From: CAWBXL01 sp963837365
GTDB lineage: Bacteria > Acidobacteriota > Terriglobia > Terriglobales > Acidobacteriaceae
DNA length: 64,000 nucleotides
Assembly (NCBI GenBank): GCA_963837365.1
Contig: CAWIMW010000010.1
Coordinates: 1-64,000, forward strand
Direction: 5' to 3'
Positions 1-9,253 of this stretch are shown piece by piece. The translations under genes were made by a program, and so were the position numbers. Every line of letters begins with the position of its first letter. The stretch's first letter is position 1. The notes under the pieces are model-generated. The model did no database searches. It had not been told where the DNA came from and saw only the letters and a list, made by a program, of their open reading frames with translations.

Positions 1-174
1 TCGGCGGTCGCTACCCAATTAAGCTCGAAGGATCTTGACGAAGAAAACTCGTTGGCCGAGCCGGCGCGGATCGCTCCCATGGAACGCCAGATGCCGAATG
101 TTGGCAGCAGATTCCAATTCGAGGCAGAAGGCAACTCGTTTACGGTACTCAAACTTACGCCGGAGCGAAAATAG
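1..174 (+). CDS. Alpha-L-arabinofuranosidase GH51, C-terminal end (partial at left edge)
   Basis: Frame 1 is open from the window edge to a TAG at 172-174 and gives 57 residues. The last residues include GNSFTVLKL, which fits the closing beta-strand of GH51 alpha-L-arabinofuranosidases, where a hydrophobic 'SFTVLRL'-type end is usual. The enzyme family releases terminal arabinose from arabinan and arabinoxylan. Only the C-terminal beta-sandwich end is visible, so no catalytic residue can be checked. It converges on the ThuA gene of the opposite strand. A GH51 N-terminus lies on the minus strand at about 8700-9126, so the two could be halves of one rearranged gene. The family assignment rests on a short stretch. 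Confidence 0.55.
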   Translation, partial: SAVATQLSSKDLDEENSLAEPARIAPMERQMPNVGSRFQFEAEGNSFTVLKLTPERK

Positions 175-207
175 ATGAAGGCAAGCCCACACCGGTCTCG
201 GGACAAG

Positions 208-1164
208 CTAGTTGTCCACCGGCATCTTGATCTCCGGTCGGATCGATGTTGCAGCCTCCGTAGGGAAGTCTGGCGGCACAGGAACGGTAATGGGGCGCTT
301 GGCCAGCCATTGCAGTGTACGTAGCAACACGGTTTGTTCTCCTGCACAGCGCATGCTTAGTGGCTGAACGTCGCCTTTCCACACATGCCCAAAGGTAGAA
401 CTGTAGATCCGTCCCCGGCCAAAACGGACTCTCCATTCCAGCGGCCAATTCATGCCGGTGTGTTTGTCATACCCGTAGGAGAGCACGCGCAGGTTCTTCG
501 CCGGGCCCCGGGCATAGTAATAAATCTCGAGGGTGGGGGTTTTCCATGCGCGCGGCATGCCGTGATGGATGGGATCATCCCCCAGGCGATGCACCACCAC
601 ATCGGATCGTCCGTCGTGTCCCGTATCTTTTCCCTGCCCGGAGGGGATGCGCACAACTTTTTCGTGCTGATCAATGGTAAGCGCATCTCCCTGGTCCTTT
701 TTCCTCCAGCCGAGCCCGATCATCCGGTTGTACGCGGCCCAGTCGGGGAATGCGTTGTTACCGGAGTGAAACACCAACGCGCCGCCGCCATTGCGCACGA
801 ACTTCTCAAAAGCAATCTGCACTTCGCGCGGCCAGGAAGGTCCGCTCCCGATGTCGTTGCAGGTTTGGATGACCACGTCGTAATCGCTGAACTTCGGTCT
901 CCACTGCTCCCAGCCCGGGGATGCGGCAGTAGCGGGCGCGGTTGAAACGGAAACTGTGAACAGTCCGGATGGTTCCAGAATGCCGCGCAGCAGTGCCGTA
1001 GTCAGGCGCCAGTCGTGATTGCTGAAGCCATCCACGATAAGGACTCTAATTTTGGCCTGGCTCCGGGTTGCAGCCGCAGGCTGAACCAGGAGAAAAAATA
1101 GTGAAGCGACGGCGAGCCCAGCGGCGGTGCGGGCCTTTCCAAGAGATGCCATCTGGGATTTCAT
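208..1164 (-). CDS. Secreted ThuA-like domain protein
   Basis: A 318-aa protein with an N-terminal Sec signal (hydrophobic stretch AAGLAVASLFFLLVQPAAA). It then begins a ThuA/glutamine-amidotransferase-like fold: KIRVLIVDGFSNHDW, then DVVIQTCNDIG, a GGGALVFHSGNNAF turn and the late VRFGRGRIYSSTFGHVW motif typical of ThuA (trehalose-utilisation family) proteins. These are often sugar-related but biochemically poorly defined. The start ATG (1164-1162) overlaps the stop of the upstream GH5-like gene as ATGA, so the two are translationally coupled. Role in sugar metabolism is inferred from family and context. Confidence 0.85.
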   Translation of the reverse strand: MKSQMASLGKARTAAGLAVASLFFLLVQPAAATRSQAKIRVLIVDGFSNHDWRLTTALLRGILEPSGLFTVSVSTAPATAASPGWEQWRPKFSDYDVVIQTCNDIGSGPSWPREVQIAFEKFVRNGGGALVFHSGNNAFPDWAAYNRMIGLGWRKKDQGDALTIDQHEKVVRIPSGQGKDTGHDGRSDVVVHRLGDDPIHHGMPRAWKTPTLEIYYYARGPAKNLRVLSYGYDKHTGMNWPLEWRVRFGRGRIYSSTFGHVWKGDVQPLSMRCAGEQTVLLRTLQWLAKRPITVPVPPDFPTEAATSIRPEIKMPVDN

Positions 1165-2399
1165 CGAATGAACCCCGGCGGCCGCGATCGGCGAGGGTCA
1201 CCGGCGGGAAGCTGGTAAGGCTCGAGGATGGATGTGAATCTCTCCAGCATGGTGCGCAAGGCCGGCGTGTCCGTCGCCCCACTGCGCAAGAGGTCGACTT
1301 GCCGGGTGGGGGGATCGCGCATGGCGACCAGTTGCGCAGCCTCCAGCAGGTTTGCTGAGACCTCGGCAAGGTCCAGTCCAGTCTGCCAATCGGCGTTTGG
1401 CTCTGCCAGCCACTTCTTGTTGTTGGCTACCGCCTCCGTCAAATGATTCTCGCGGTCAGGGACCTCCTCCACGACATTCTTTCCGCGGTTGCGGAACATG
1501 CCAAGAAGTGCGGCGACGATCGTAGGATCGCGGACGGTACCGTCGGGATAGAAGACGCCGTGCACCGTGCCCCAGTTGCCGGTGATCATCAATTCCCAGA
1601 TGTACCACCCGACGTGGGCCTGCATGTGCTCCTGGAGCGTGACGTCGTATGGATTGGCGCGCGCGATACATCCGATCTCACTGTTGACCAGCGGTTTTCC
1701 GGTCTTGGCTGCATACTGCTTGGCTTTCTCGATGCTGGCACGAATCTGGGCGCGGGTGGGACTGTAATTGTGAAACGAAAGCACATCCACGGCGTCGCCC
1801 ATTTCGATCATGTTTTCCGCAAAGGTCGCGCCGATCGTTACCGGCGTTACAGGATCAAGTTGGTGGAACATCTTGGCCATGTACACGGCATGTTCCATGC
1901 GCAGGCGATTCGCGGGGGTGGGAGGCAGGAAGCAACATTCCGGCTCATTCTCCACGTCCCAGATTTCGAGGCCAGGCTCCTTCCCGATGGTTGCCACAAG
2001 GTCGGCGACGAACTCCCGCGAGTTGGGCCACGCCGCCTTGTCTTTCCATTCTCCGAACTTGTATTGCATGGTAGGCATGACGCCGATGCCACGCTCATGA
2101 GCAGCGCGCACAAAATGGAGGATGTTCTTGCGGAACGCTTCCTTATCGCTCTCCCAAGCCACGTAGGGGAGAAACACGCGAACCTGATTCAGCTGAAGCC
2201 GCTTCGCGTTGTCGAGGTCACGCTCTGTAACCGCAGGGCTGTATTGCAACCAGTGTTCGGCATGTCCGATGGCTTCAGCGGCCTGATAATTGAACCCTCT
2301 TACCCCGCTCAGATCCTTCGGGACACGACGCTGCGCCGCTACTGGCAGAGCAAGCGTAATAAGAATGAGCACTGCTATTACACACTTATGAGTTCGCAC
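1161..2399 (-). CDS. Secreted GH5-like glycoside hydrolase (cellulase/mannanase superfamily)
   Basis: A 412-aa protein with a signal peptide (residues 1-22) and a TIM-barrel of the GH5/clan GH-A type. WDVENEPE places the expected acid/base Glu at about residue 152 after the conserved Asn. SFHNYSP (about 209-215) and LVNSEIGC place the nucleophile Glu at about 241. All expected catalytic residues are present. The start is GTG (2399-2397) preceded by GGAGG on the minus strand. It is first gene of a two-gene operon with the ThuA protein and is divergent from the 743-aa gene across about 150 bp. The substrate is not decided by sequence; a plant polysaccharide is likely from the neighbours. Confidence 0.8.
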   Translation of the reverse strand: MRTHKCVIAVLILITLALPVAAQRRVPKDLSGVRGFNYQAAEAIGHAEHWLQYSPAVTERDLDNAKRLQLNQVRVFLPYVAWESDKEAFRKNILHFVRAAHERGIGVMPTMQYKFGEWKDKAAWPNSREFVADLVATIGKEPGLEIWDVENEPECCFLPPTPANRLRMEHAVYMAKMFHQLDPVTPVTIGATFAENMIEMGDAVDVLSFHNYSPTRAQIRASIEKAKQYAAKTGKPLVNSEIGCIARANPYDVTLQEHMQAHVGWYIWELMITGNWGTVHGVFYPDGTVRDPTIVAALLGMFRNRGKNVVEEVPDRENHLTEAVANNKKWLAEPNADWQTGLDLAEVSANLLEAAQLVAMRDPPTRQVDLLRSGATDTPALRTMLERFTSILEPYQLPAGDPRRSRPPGFIR

Positions 2400-2553
2400 G
2401 GGGAGGCCTCCCTGATGGTTCTATCACGGTTTCGTGCATTCGGTGCCGGATCCCCAGTGCCTTCTTGGGCTATGATTCTGCACGCGTGTGCGGCAGCGCC
2501 GCAACCCGAGAGGTTTGCATCACCAGTCTAGAGAGAGGTATAGGTCATCATCA

Positions 2554-4785
2554 ATGTTCGCTAAATACACACTAATTGGGTTATTGCTTGGTGGAGCGGT
2601 CTTGTCCGCACAACAGAAAGTGCGCATTGATCTTGGACGCTTGCAGTCGGGCGCGACGGTTTCGTTTGCGCGGTCTTCATCCGGCGAGTGGGGCCTTGAT
2701 GTCGTGGGCGGACCGGCTCCGCGCGTTTCACAGCCCACGCCGGTGAAGCTCGAAATCTTTCGCACGGAAGAAGACATTCGTCAGCTTGCAGCCGGGTACA
2801 ACGCTGTCCAGAAATCTGCGGCAGGAATCGACGCCCGGGCCGAAATCGTATACGGCGACAACGTCATCTTTCACGTGCAAGACCACTGGAGCCTGAGCGG
2901 AGCCGTGCTTTCGCTACGCCGGAAAGTGGAGGTGAGGGGAAATGCGCCGGGCGGTTTCGACTCCTCAGTTGTGCTCACAGCCGATCCTTCCTTAGGCTGG
3001 TCCGACGTGAACTATCTGGCTCCGGGCGCGCTGTATGGTGACCCCACCCACAATGGCGACCGCTCACCTGGCGGCACCCTGAACTATGCCGACAAGCGTT
3101 TCCTCATGCGCGAGGATATTCTCCCGGCACCCTTGTTCGCGCTCTCGTTTCACAACGGCAGCTCTGTGGCTGTACTGGATCCGTCGCCGCGCGGCGACTC
3201 GACCGTGGAGGAGACGAAGCTCACTCACGCAGTGATGACGGATGCGAGATTCCAGTTCGGTGCGCTTGGAGCATGGCAGTCCGGCGATGGGCCAATTGAG
3301 TTTGGCTTCTGGTTTCCCGCGACAGTGCGAACTTATGCGCCGGGCCCGGATTCAAAGCCACGATGGATACGGCGCTATCACCCGATTGCTCAAGGTGTCG
3401 CCCACAGTTATCAGGTGAGTTTTCGCTTCGGGCAAAACGAATCATTCGGCGACATGACGCGAGACACATGGCGATGGGCATGGGACACCCTGAAGCCTCC
3501 CGTCTACTACATCGATGTCGAGCAGATGCGACGCGTTCTGATCGACCATATGGAAGCTCAAGCCGCCACTATCGACGGCCGCACCGCTATTCCCTTCGTC
3601 CTGTCCACCGTTACCGACAAACTGCAATGGAATTGGACCATGGCGGCGATGGGTTTTGTAGGCAAGAACCTCGAATGTGCGGACCAGTTGTTGCGCGAGG
3701 GCGATCGCGACCCGACGGAGCGCGGGCAAAAGATGCGCCAGACCGGCCTGGCCGTCATTGCGTCCATGATCCAAGCTCTTCCGACGGTGCCGCTTCAGGC
3801 GACGGGTTACGATCTTGCAACCGGCAAGCCGTACGATCACATCTGGCTTGCTCCCTGGTTACGAAACGCCACGGAAGATATGCGCGTGCTGATGCGGGCG
3901 TACCGGCGCGAGCGCGCCCTCGGACGACAGCATCCGGAATGGTTCAACTGGGTGAAGACTTACGTGGACTGGCTCGTCGTCCAGCAACGAGAGGACGGAT
4001 CTTTTCCGCGAAGATGGAAACCCGGAAGCAACGAGGTCGCGGAACCCACGGGAACAGCCAGCTACAATCCAGTGCCGCTGCTCGTCATCATGAGCGAAGA
4101 AACGGGCGATCCTAAGTATAAGGAGGCGGCAATCCGCGCGGCCGAGTACGTCTGGGCGAATTGGGGAAGCCGTGGACTCTTCGTCGGAGGCGCAAGCGAC
4201 AATCCGAACATTACCGATAAAGAAGCCGGGATGCTTAGCATGGAAGCTTTCCTGAGTCTGTACGATTCGACCAAGGAACCCAAGTGGCTGGAACGCGCCA
4301 AGGCGGCAGCGGACTTCGCCGAAAGCTGGATCTGGATCTGGAACCTGCCCATGCCGCTCGATGCAGACGACGCGCAACTCTACTGGAAGAAGGGTGTACC
4401 GACCGTTGGCGTGCAGGGCATAACTGCTCGTGTTGCGGGCAGCGTTGACGAGTATTTGGACTGGGCCGTTCCCTCGTATGCGAAGCTCTATAACTACACC
4501 AAGGACGAGCATTACCTTGATGTGGCGCGCGTGTTGCTGCACGACACCAAGTCGATGGTCGCTCTTCCGGGCCGCCAGTACGATATGAAGGGTATTGGAT
4601 GGCAGCAGGAGGGCTGGCGCATGGGACCGGGAGGTCCTGGGCGCGGCGTCGGAGGTCACCGGTTTTGGCTGCCGTGGATTTCTGCCAACCACCTCTACGG
4701 AATAACCGGCTTAGAGGAGTATGACCCGGCTCTATTTAAGAAGCTATCTACCAAGCCCGGCACCAGGCATTCACAGACGAAGTAA
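2554..4785 (+). CDS. Large secreted protein, probable alpha/alpha-barrel glycan-active enzyme
   Basis: The ATG at 2554 follows GAGAGAGG and gives 743 aa with a clear Sec signal (MFAKYTLIGLLLGGAVLSAQQ); the open frame to 2488 upstream lacks a signal and is not used. The N-terminal 300 residues look like a beta-rich domain. The C-terminal half is helical with Trp-rich repeated helices (WVKTYVDWLVVQQREDGSFPRRW, AIRAAEYVWANWG, KAAADFAESWIWIW) of the kind seen in six-hairpin glycosidases and lyases. I do not recognise a named family. The next gene starts 16 bp after its stop, so it probably heads an operon with the TAXI and 895-aa genes. A fragment of a paralogue lies at 14058-14342. Confidence 0.75.
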   Translation: MFAKYTLIGLLLGGAVLSAQQKVRIDLGRLQSGATVSFARSSSGEWGLDVVGGPAPRVSQPTPVKLEIFRTEEDIRQLAAGYNAVQKSAAGIDARAEIVYGDNVIFHVQDHWSLSGAVLSLRRKVEVRGNAPGGFDSSVVLTADPSLGWSDVNYLAPGALYGDPTHNGDRSPGGTLNYADKRFLMREDILPAPLFALSFHNGSSVAVLDPSPRGDSTVEETKLTHAVMTDARFQFGALGAWQSGDGPIEFGFWFPATVRTYAPGPDSKPRWIRRYHPIAQGVAHSYQVSFRFGQNESFGDMTRDTWRWAWDTLKPPVYYIDVEQMRRVLIDHMEAQAATIDGRTAIPFVLSTVTDKLQWNWTMAAMGFVGKNLECADQLLREGDRDPTERGQKMRQTGLAVIASMIQALPTVPLQATGYDLATGKPYDHIWLAPWLRNATEDMRVLMRAYRRERALGRQHPEWFNWVKTYVDWLVVQQREDGSFPRRWKPGSNEVAEPTGTASYNPVPLLVIMSEETGDPKYKEAAIRAAEYVWANWGSRGLFVGGASDNPNITDKEAGMLSMEAFLSLYDSTKEPKWLERAKAAADFAESWIWIWNLPMPLDADDAQLYWKKGVPTVGVQGITARVAGSVDEYLDWAVPSYAKLYNYTKDEHYLDVARVLLHDTKSMVALPGRQYDMKGIGWQQEGWRMGPGGPGRGVGGHRFWLPWISANHLYGITGLEEYDPALFKKLSTKPGTRHSQTK

Positions 4786-4801
4786 ACAATGAGGTGATAT
4801 C

Positions 4802-5851
4802 GTGTCGAAATTCCGCTGTTCATTTCTATTCCTGATTGCGGTTCTACTCGCCGCAACAATCCTCGCCACCGGGCAGACCGGAATCAAACAAAAAAAGCCG
4901 GTGTTCCGCGGAGCGTGCAAATTATGCCCGTGGGGGGCGATGGCTGAGGTGGTGAAGGAAGCGATGAAACCATACGGCTATGACGTGCAGATTTGCTACA
5001 ACTGCAACGCCGTCGACGCTCCGCGCATCGTCAGTGAAGCGCGGACGCCGCCCTCGTATAAACCGGACCCTGCGGTGCCCGAGATTCTCGCGCCGCGAAA
5101 TGTGCCTGGGCTGGGCGCCGTCGACTTCGGCGCGGTCGCCATCCAGTTTCTGCGGAACGCTTACCGGGGAACAGGGTTTTACGCCAAGGAGAAACCTAGA
5201 ACCAATCTGCGTCTGATTGCCAACATTCAGGATCCCAGTTACGTTCTGGTCGCTGCCCGGGCCGAGTTGGGCATTACCGACCCTTCGCAGATACGGCAAA
5301 AGCGTTGGCCCGTCCGCATACTGCTGGCTGGACTCGGCGGTGACTCTTCGCGCATCCTGGCTCACTATGGCCTCTCGAAAGAAGTAGTCGAGGCCGCCGG
5401 CGGCCACATCGGCAATTCGCACGAGGACCGGGAGAACTTCGATGTTGCCATCGGTGGGGGCGGCGTGATGACGACCGCGCCGGAGTGGAGAGTATGGACG
5501 GAGATCAGCCAGAAATTCGATCTCAATTTCATTCAGTTGCCGGATGATCTGCTGGGCAAGATGGCGCGTGACGGTGACGCGGAGCTTGGCGCGATTCCGG
5601 CGGGTCTATATCGCGGCGTGGTGGGGCCGGTTCCCACGGTCGTGCGAACGGGCACCGCGATCTACGGCCGTGCCGATATGCCGGACGACTTCGCGTATCT
5701 CGTCGCCAAAGCGATGGATGAACAACAGCAACTGCTGCAATGGAGACATTTGAATTTCTCGTACAACATCCACACGGTGTGGAACGGCTTCGAGGTCCCG
5801 CTGCATCCCGGCGCAGCACGTTACTATAAAGAGAAGGGTTACATGAAGTAG
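4802..5851 (+). CDS. TAXI-family TRAP-type solute-binding protein
   Basis: GTG start with AGGTGA eight bases upstream; 349 aa with a Sec signal (about 1-25). The mature part carries features of TAXI proteins: VVKEAMKPYGYDVQI, a long binding-lobe segment with LGGDSSRILAHYG, GDAELGAIPAG, and the closing VWNGFEVPLHPGAARYYKE, very like the family's 'PLHPGA..YY.E' end. CKLCPWG and CYNCNA give four cysteines near the N-terminus, uncommon for a plain binding protein. No TRAP membrane subunit is seen nearby, so it may work as an orphan binding protein or have another role. Start of the next gene follows at 13 bp. Confidence 0.8.
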   Translation: MSKFRCSFLFLIAVLLAATILATGQTGIKQKKPVFRGACKLCPWGAMAEVVKEAMKPYGYDVQICYNCNAVDAPRIVSEARTPPSYKPDPAVPEILAPRNVPGLGAVDFGAVAIQFLRNAYRGTGFYAKEKPRTNLRLIANIQDPSYVLVAARAELGITDPSQIRQKRWPVRILLAGLGGDSSRILAHYGLSKEVVEAAGGHIGNSHEDRENFDVAIGGGGVMTTAPEWRVWTEISQKFDLNFIQLPDDLLGKMARDGDAELGAIPAGLYRGVVGPVPTVVRTGTAIYGRADMPDDFAYLVAKAMDEQQQLLQWRHLNFSYNIHTVWNGFEVPLHPGAARYYKEKGYMK

Positions 5852-5864
5852 CCTGCACCAAGCC

Positions 5865-8552
5865 ATGAACGAAAACTTCAATCGACGGCAGTTCCTTCGG
5901 ACGGCGGCCGGTGCAGCGGCTATTGCGGCGACCGGAGTGGCCGGTGCGGCGGACAAGACGCGGAGTGTCGCTATCATAGTCGATCCCGCGGATGCGGTGG
6001 CATCTTCGGCTGCGGCGCAATGGGCCGCTGGGGAGCTGGTGGCAGCGCTCACGGAACGCGGCGTCTCTGCCCGCATTTACGAAAATGCCGCACAGACTCC
6101 TGCGGCCCAGCTTCGAATTATGGCGGCTGGAATGACTTTGCCCGGCGCTGTTGCGGCGCTCAAGATCGCGGACGCGCATCCAGAAGCCGTGCCCGAAGCG
6201 CTCGCGCTGTGCCAGGGAAGGGATGGCGTGTGGGCATGTGGGCACGACGCGCGGGGCCTGACCTATGCACTGCTTGAACTGGCCGACCGGGTGCGCCACG
6301 CCGACCACCCGCTGGCGGCGCTGGCCGTCCCGAAGCCGGTGACCGAGCGCCCGGCCAATACCGTTCGTAGCATCACGCGGCTTTTCACCAGCGACGTCGA
6401 AGACAAGCCCTGGTACAACGACCGCGAGATGTGGCCGGCGTATCTCTCCATGCTGGCCGCACAGCGATTCAACCGCTTCAATCTTGCCCTTGGCATCGGC
6501 TACGACTTCTTGAATAACGTTACCGACGCCTACTTCGTGTTCTCTTACCCATTTCTGCTGTCGGTGCCCGGATACAACGTGCGGGTGCCCCAGTTGCCGG
6601 ATGCGGAGCGCGATCACAATCTGGAGATGCTGCGCTTCATCAGCGAGCAGACAGTAGCGCGCGGTATGGAGTTCCAGCTCGGCATGTGGATGCATGCCTA
6701 TCAGTGGAACAACAGCTTGAACGCAAACTACACCATCGAAGGTCTCACGCCCGAAACCCACGGGTCTTACTGTCACGATGCCGTGCGGGCTTTGCTCCAG
6801 GCAGTTCCGAAGATCAGCGGAATCACCTTCCGCGTGCATGGCGAGAGCGGAGTAGCGGAGGGGAACTATCAATTCTGGAAGGCCGTGTTCGACGGCGTAG
6901 GGAGTTGCGGCCGCAAGGTTGAGATTGACATGCACGCCAAGGGCATGGACCAGGGCATGATCGATACTGCATTGAGTTCCGGCCAGCCGGTGAAGATTTC
7001 GCCCAAGTACTGGGCCGAGCATCTCGGCATGCCGTACCACCAGGCGGACATCCGCGAGCAGGAACGTCCGCGCCCGGGGAAAGAAGCGTCGGGCCTCATG
7101 AAGCTTAGCGCCGGTTCGCGCAGCTTCCTGCGTTACGGCTATGGCGACCTGCTGCGTGAAGACCGCCAGTGGGGCGTGTTGCATCGCATCTGGCCCGGCA
7201 CCCAGCGCCTGCTGATCTGGGGAGACCCGGTCACTGCCGCGGGGTATTCACACGCCTTCTCCTTCTGTGGCAGTGCCGGCGTGGAGATCATGGAGCCGCT
7301 TTCGTTCAAAGGACGGCGCGGTTCCGGCATTGCAGGCGGGCGTTGCGCCTACGCCGACAAGTCGCTGAATCCGCGCTGGGACTGGCAGAAGTACGAATAC
7401 AGCTATCGCGTTTGGGGACGGCTGGTCTATAACCCGGATGCCGATGCGGACGTGTGGCAGCGCGCCATGCGCCATGAATTCGGCGCCGCGGGCGCGGATT
7501 TTGAAACCGCGCTGGCAAATTCCAGCCGCATTCTGCCCATCATAACTACCGCGCACGCGCCATCGGCCGGCAACAATACTTACTGGCCGGAGATCTATCT
7601 GAATCACTCTCTGGTCGATGCCGCGCATCCGGGTCCTTATACAGACAGTCCATCACCGAAAGTGTTCGGGACCGTGAGCCCGCTCGATCCGCAGTTGTTT
7701 TACAGCATGAATGACTTTGCCGACGACTTGCTCAAGGGTGAGCGCAATGGCAAGTACACGCCTATCGAGATCGCGCAGTGGATCGAGGGTTGCGCCGCCA
7801 CGGCGACGGCGTCGTTGCAACGCGGTGAAGGTCGATCTTTACGGAAGGATCGCGCCGAGTATCGGCGGTTGACCACCGATATCGCTGTGAGCGCGGACCT
7901 GGGCCGATTCTTCGGCGCCAAGTTCCGTGCTGGAGTTCTGTACCGAATCTTTGAAAAGACCGGCGATAGCATTGCGCTTGAGCAGGCGCTGAAGGCGTAC
8001 CGCGCGGCGCGTGAAACCTGGGCCGGAATGGCTGCCCGCACCAAAGGCGTTTACATGGCCGACATCACGGTCGGCGAATCGCGTCAGTTGCGTGGTCACT
8101 GGGCCGACCGTTTGGCAGGTATCGACACTGATATTGCCGCTGTGGCGGCGAAGCTGGACTCCGCCCAACCCACGGAGAAAAATGCTGCGACGACCCGAGC
8201 GATCGCTGAAGCCCTCGGCCGGCCGCAAAGAGTCGCTGTCGCCGGACGCCACACGCCGCCAGCCAAGTTTCAACCGGGAAGCACGTTGCCTTTGGAATTC
8301 GCCGCCGAAAAGGACTACGCTTCCGTGCGGCTACACTACCGTCACGTGAATCAGGCCGAACGTTGGCAGAGCGAACTCATGCAATCGGACGTCCGTCGCT
8401 GGCGCGTCACGATTCCATCGGAATACACTCAGAGCCCGTACTTGCTTCAGTATTACTTCGAAATGAAAGACGCGCCGGAATCCGCAACGCTATACCCAGG
8501 TTTCAGCGAGCAACTTACCGGGCAGCCATACTTCGTCGTTCGAAAAGGATAA
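5865..8552 (+). CDS. Tat-exported 895-aa protein, glycosidase-like, unknown family
   Basis: The N-terminus MNENFNRRQFLRTAAGAAAI is a twin-arginine signal (RRQFL). After it comes an alpha/beta domain resembling the non-catalytic N-terminal domains of GH20/GH67-type enzymes (SSAAAQWAAGELVAALTERG), then a long barrel-like region (SMLAAQRFNRFNLALGIGYDF, ARGMEFQLGMWMHAYQW, FRVHGESGVAEGNYQFWK, KVEIDMHAKGMDQ) and a C-terminal beta-domain near residues 790-895. E in HGESGVAEG and D in EIDMHAKG are candidate active-site residues, inferred from position only. It is third in the operon after the 743-aa and TAXI genes. No precise family could be named. Confidence 0.75.
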   Translation: MNENFNRRQFLRTAAGAAAIAATGVAGAADKTRSVAIIVDPADAVASSAAAQWAAGELVAALTERGVSARIYENAAQTPAAQLRIMAAGMTLPGAVAALKIADAHPEAVPEALALCQGRDGVWACGHDARGLTYALLELADRVRHADHPLAALAVPKPVTERPANTVRSITRLFTSDVEDKPWYNDREMWPAYLSMLAAQRFNRFNLALGIGYDFLNNVTDAYFVFSYPFLLSVPGYNVRVPQLPDAERDHNLEMLRFISEQTVARGMEFQLGMWMHAYQWNNSLNANYTIEGLTPETHGSYCHDAVRALLQAVPKISGITFRVHGESGVAEGNYQFWKAVFDGVGSCGRKVEIDMHAKGMDQGMIDTALSSGQPVKISPKYWAEHLGMPYHQADIREQERPRPGKEASGLMKLSAGSRSFLRYGYGDLLREDRQWGVLHRIWPGTQRLLIWGDPVTAAGYSHAFSFCGSAGVEIMEPLSFKGRRGSGIAGGRCAYADKSLNPRWDWQKYEYSYRVWGRLVYNPDADADVWQRAMRHEFGAAGADFETALANSSRILPIITTAHAPSAGNNTYWPEIYLNHSLVDAAHPGPYTDSPSPKVFGTVSPLDPQLFYSMNDFADDLLKGERNGKYTPIEIAQWIEGCAATATASLQRGEGRSLRKDRAEYRRLTTDIAVSADLGRFFGAKFRAGVLYRIFEKTGDSIALEQALKAYRAARETWAGMAARTKGVYMADITVGESRQLRGHWADRLAGIDTDIAAVAAKLDSAQPTEKNAATTRAIAEALGRPQRVAVAGRHTPPAKFQPGSTLPLEFAAEKDYASVRLHYRHVNQAERWQSELMQSDVRRWRVTIPSEYTQSPYLLQYYFEMKDAPESATLYPGFSEQLTGQPYFVVRKG

Positions 8553-8577
8553 TCACGGCCGATTGCCCGATACAGCA

Positions 8578-9126
8578 TCAGCCAGAAACAGGGATCATCT
8601 TGCACGCCAAATGTTGGACGAATTTATCTTGCCGGCGACCCCAGTGCTCAAGTTGAGGTCCGCTTGGTTTGGGGAGCAGGCGCGAGTGATTCGCATAATT
8701 CTTTCCGCGGCCTACACGAAGTTTTGACTGCTGCATGCCGCGAGGCGCGGAACCATCTACCTCCACGCGCGGGCTGTGTTTGCCCACAAACGGCCGTACA
8801 GAATCCATTTCAACCGTTCCGTCAGGCCCAACCGGCTTAAATGGCTCACCGGCAAAGCGGCGGAAGAAGGAATTCGTTGGCGCGGGCGCGGCGTTCGTAA
8901 TCGGGTTGGCAAACTTTCTGTCAGCCAACATCTCGGCCCACACTCGCGTGGTAGCCGGCTCCATGTACCCTCCGAAAATCAACGGAGTGATCGGCTCCCC
9001 ACTCTTGGCAGCATCGATTGCCACTTGGAGATTTCCGGCCGGAGTTGCGAACGCGGACACCCCTTGCTGCAACATGGCAGCGCTTACCACCGAAGCTGCT
9101 AGAAACTCGCGTCGGTTCATTGGCAC
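8578..9126 (-). pseudogene. GH51 alpha-L-arabinofuranosidase head, broken by a local inversion
   Basis: ATG at 9126 opens a Tat-type leader (MPMNRREFLAASVVSAAML), then a GH51 start: LQVAIDAAKSGEPITPLIFGG, ATTRVWAEMLADRKFANPI, SKLRVGRGKNYA. A GH51 enzyme should be about 500 aa; this frame stops after 182 and its last 40 residues are not GH51. The expected next stretch is instead on the opposite strand: positions 8616-8705 read on plus give GRIYLAGDPSAQVEVRLVW, a typical GH51 continuation. So about 90 bp is inverted and the catalytic barrel is absent here. It converges on the 895-aa gene, 25 bp away. Confidence 0.8.
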
Positions 9127-9253
9127 GTCATCTCTCCTTGCGTCTTGCGTGGCAAGGTCGATCTACGGAAAAGGCGATGTCCCCATATTTTCTGCGAGTT
9201 GAGTAGAAGCTTCGGAAACTCTCCGTCCGTCCAGATCCGCTGAATGAAGCATC

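Noticed and set aside
1443..2531. 362-codon plus-strand frame opposite the GH5-like gene
   Set aside because: The minus-strand protein has a signal peptide and both catalytic Glu; this one is a shadow.
5529..7184. 551-codon minus-strand frame opposite the 895-aa gene
   Set aside because: Antisense to a gene with a Tat signal and coherent protein features; the translation is Arg/His-rich without domains.
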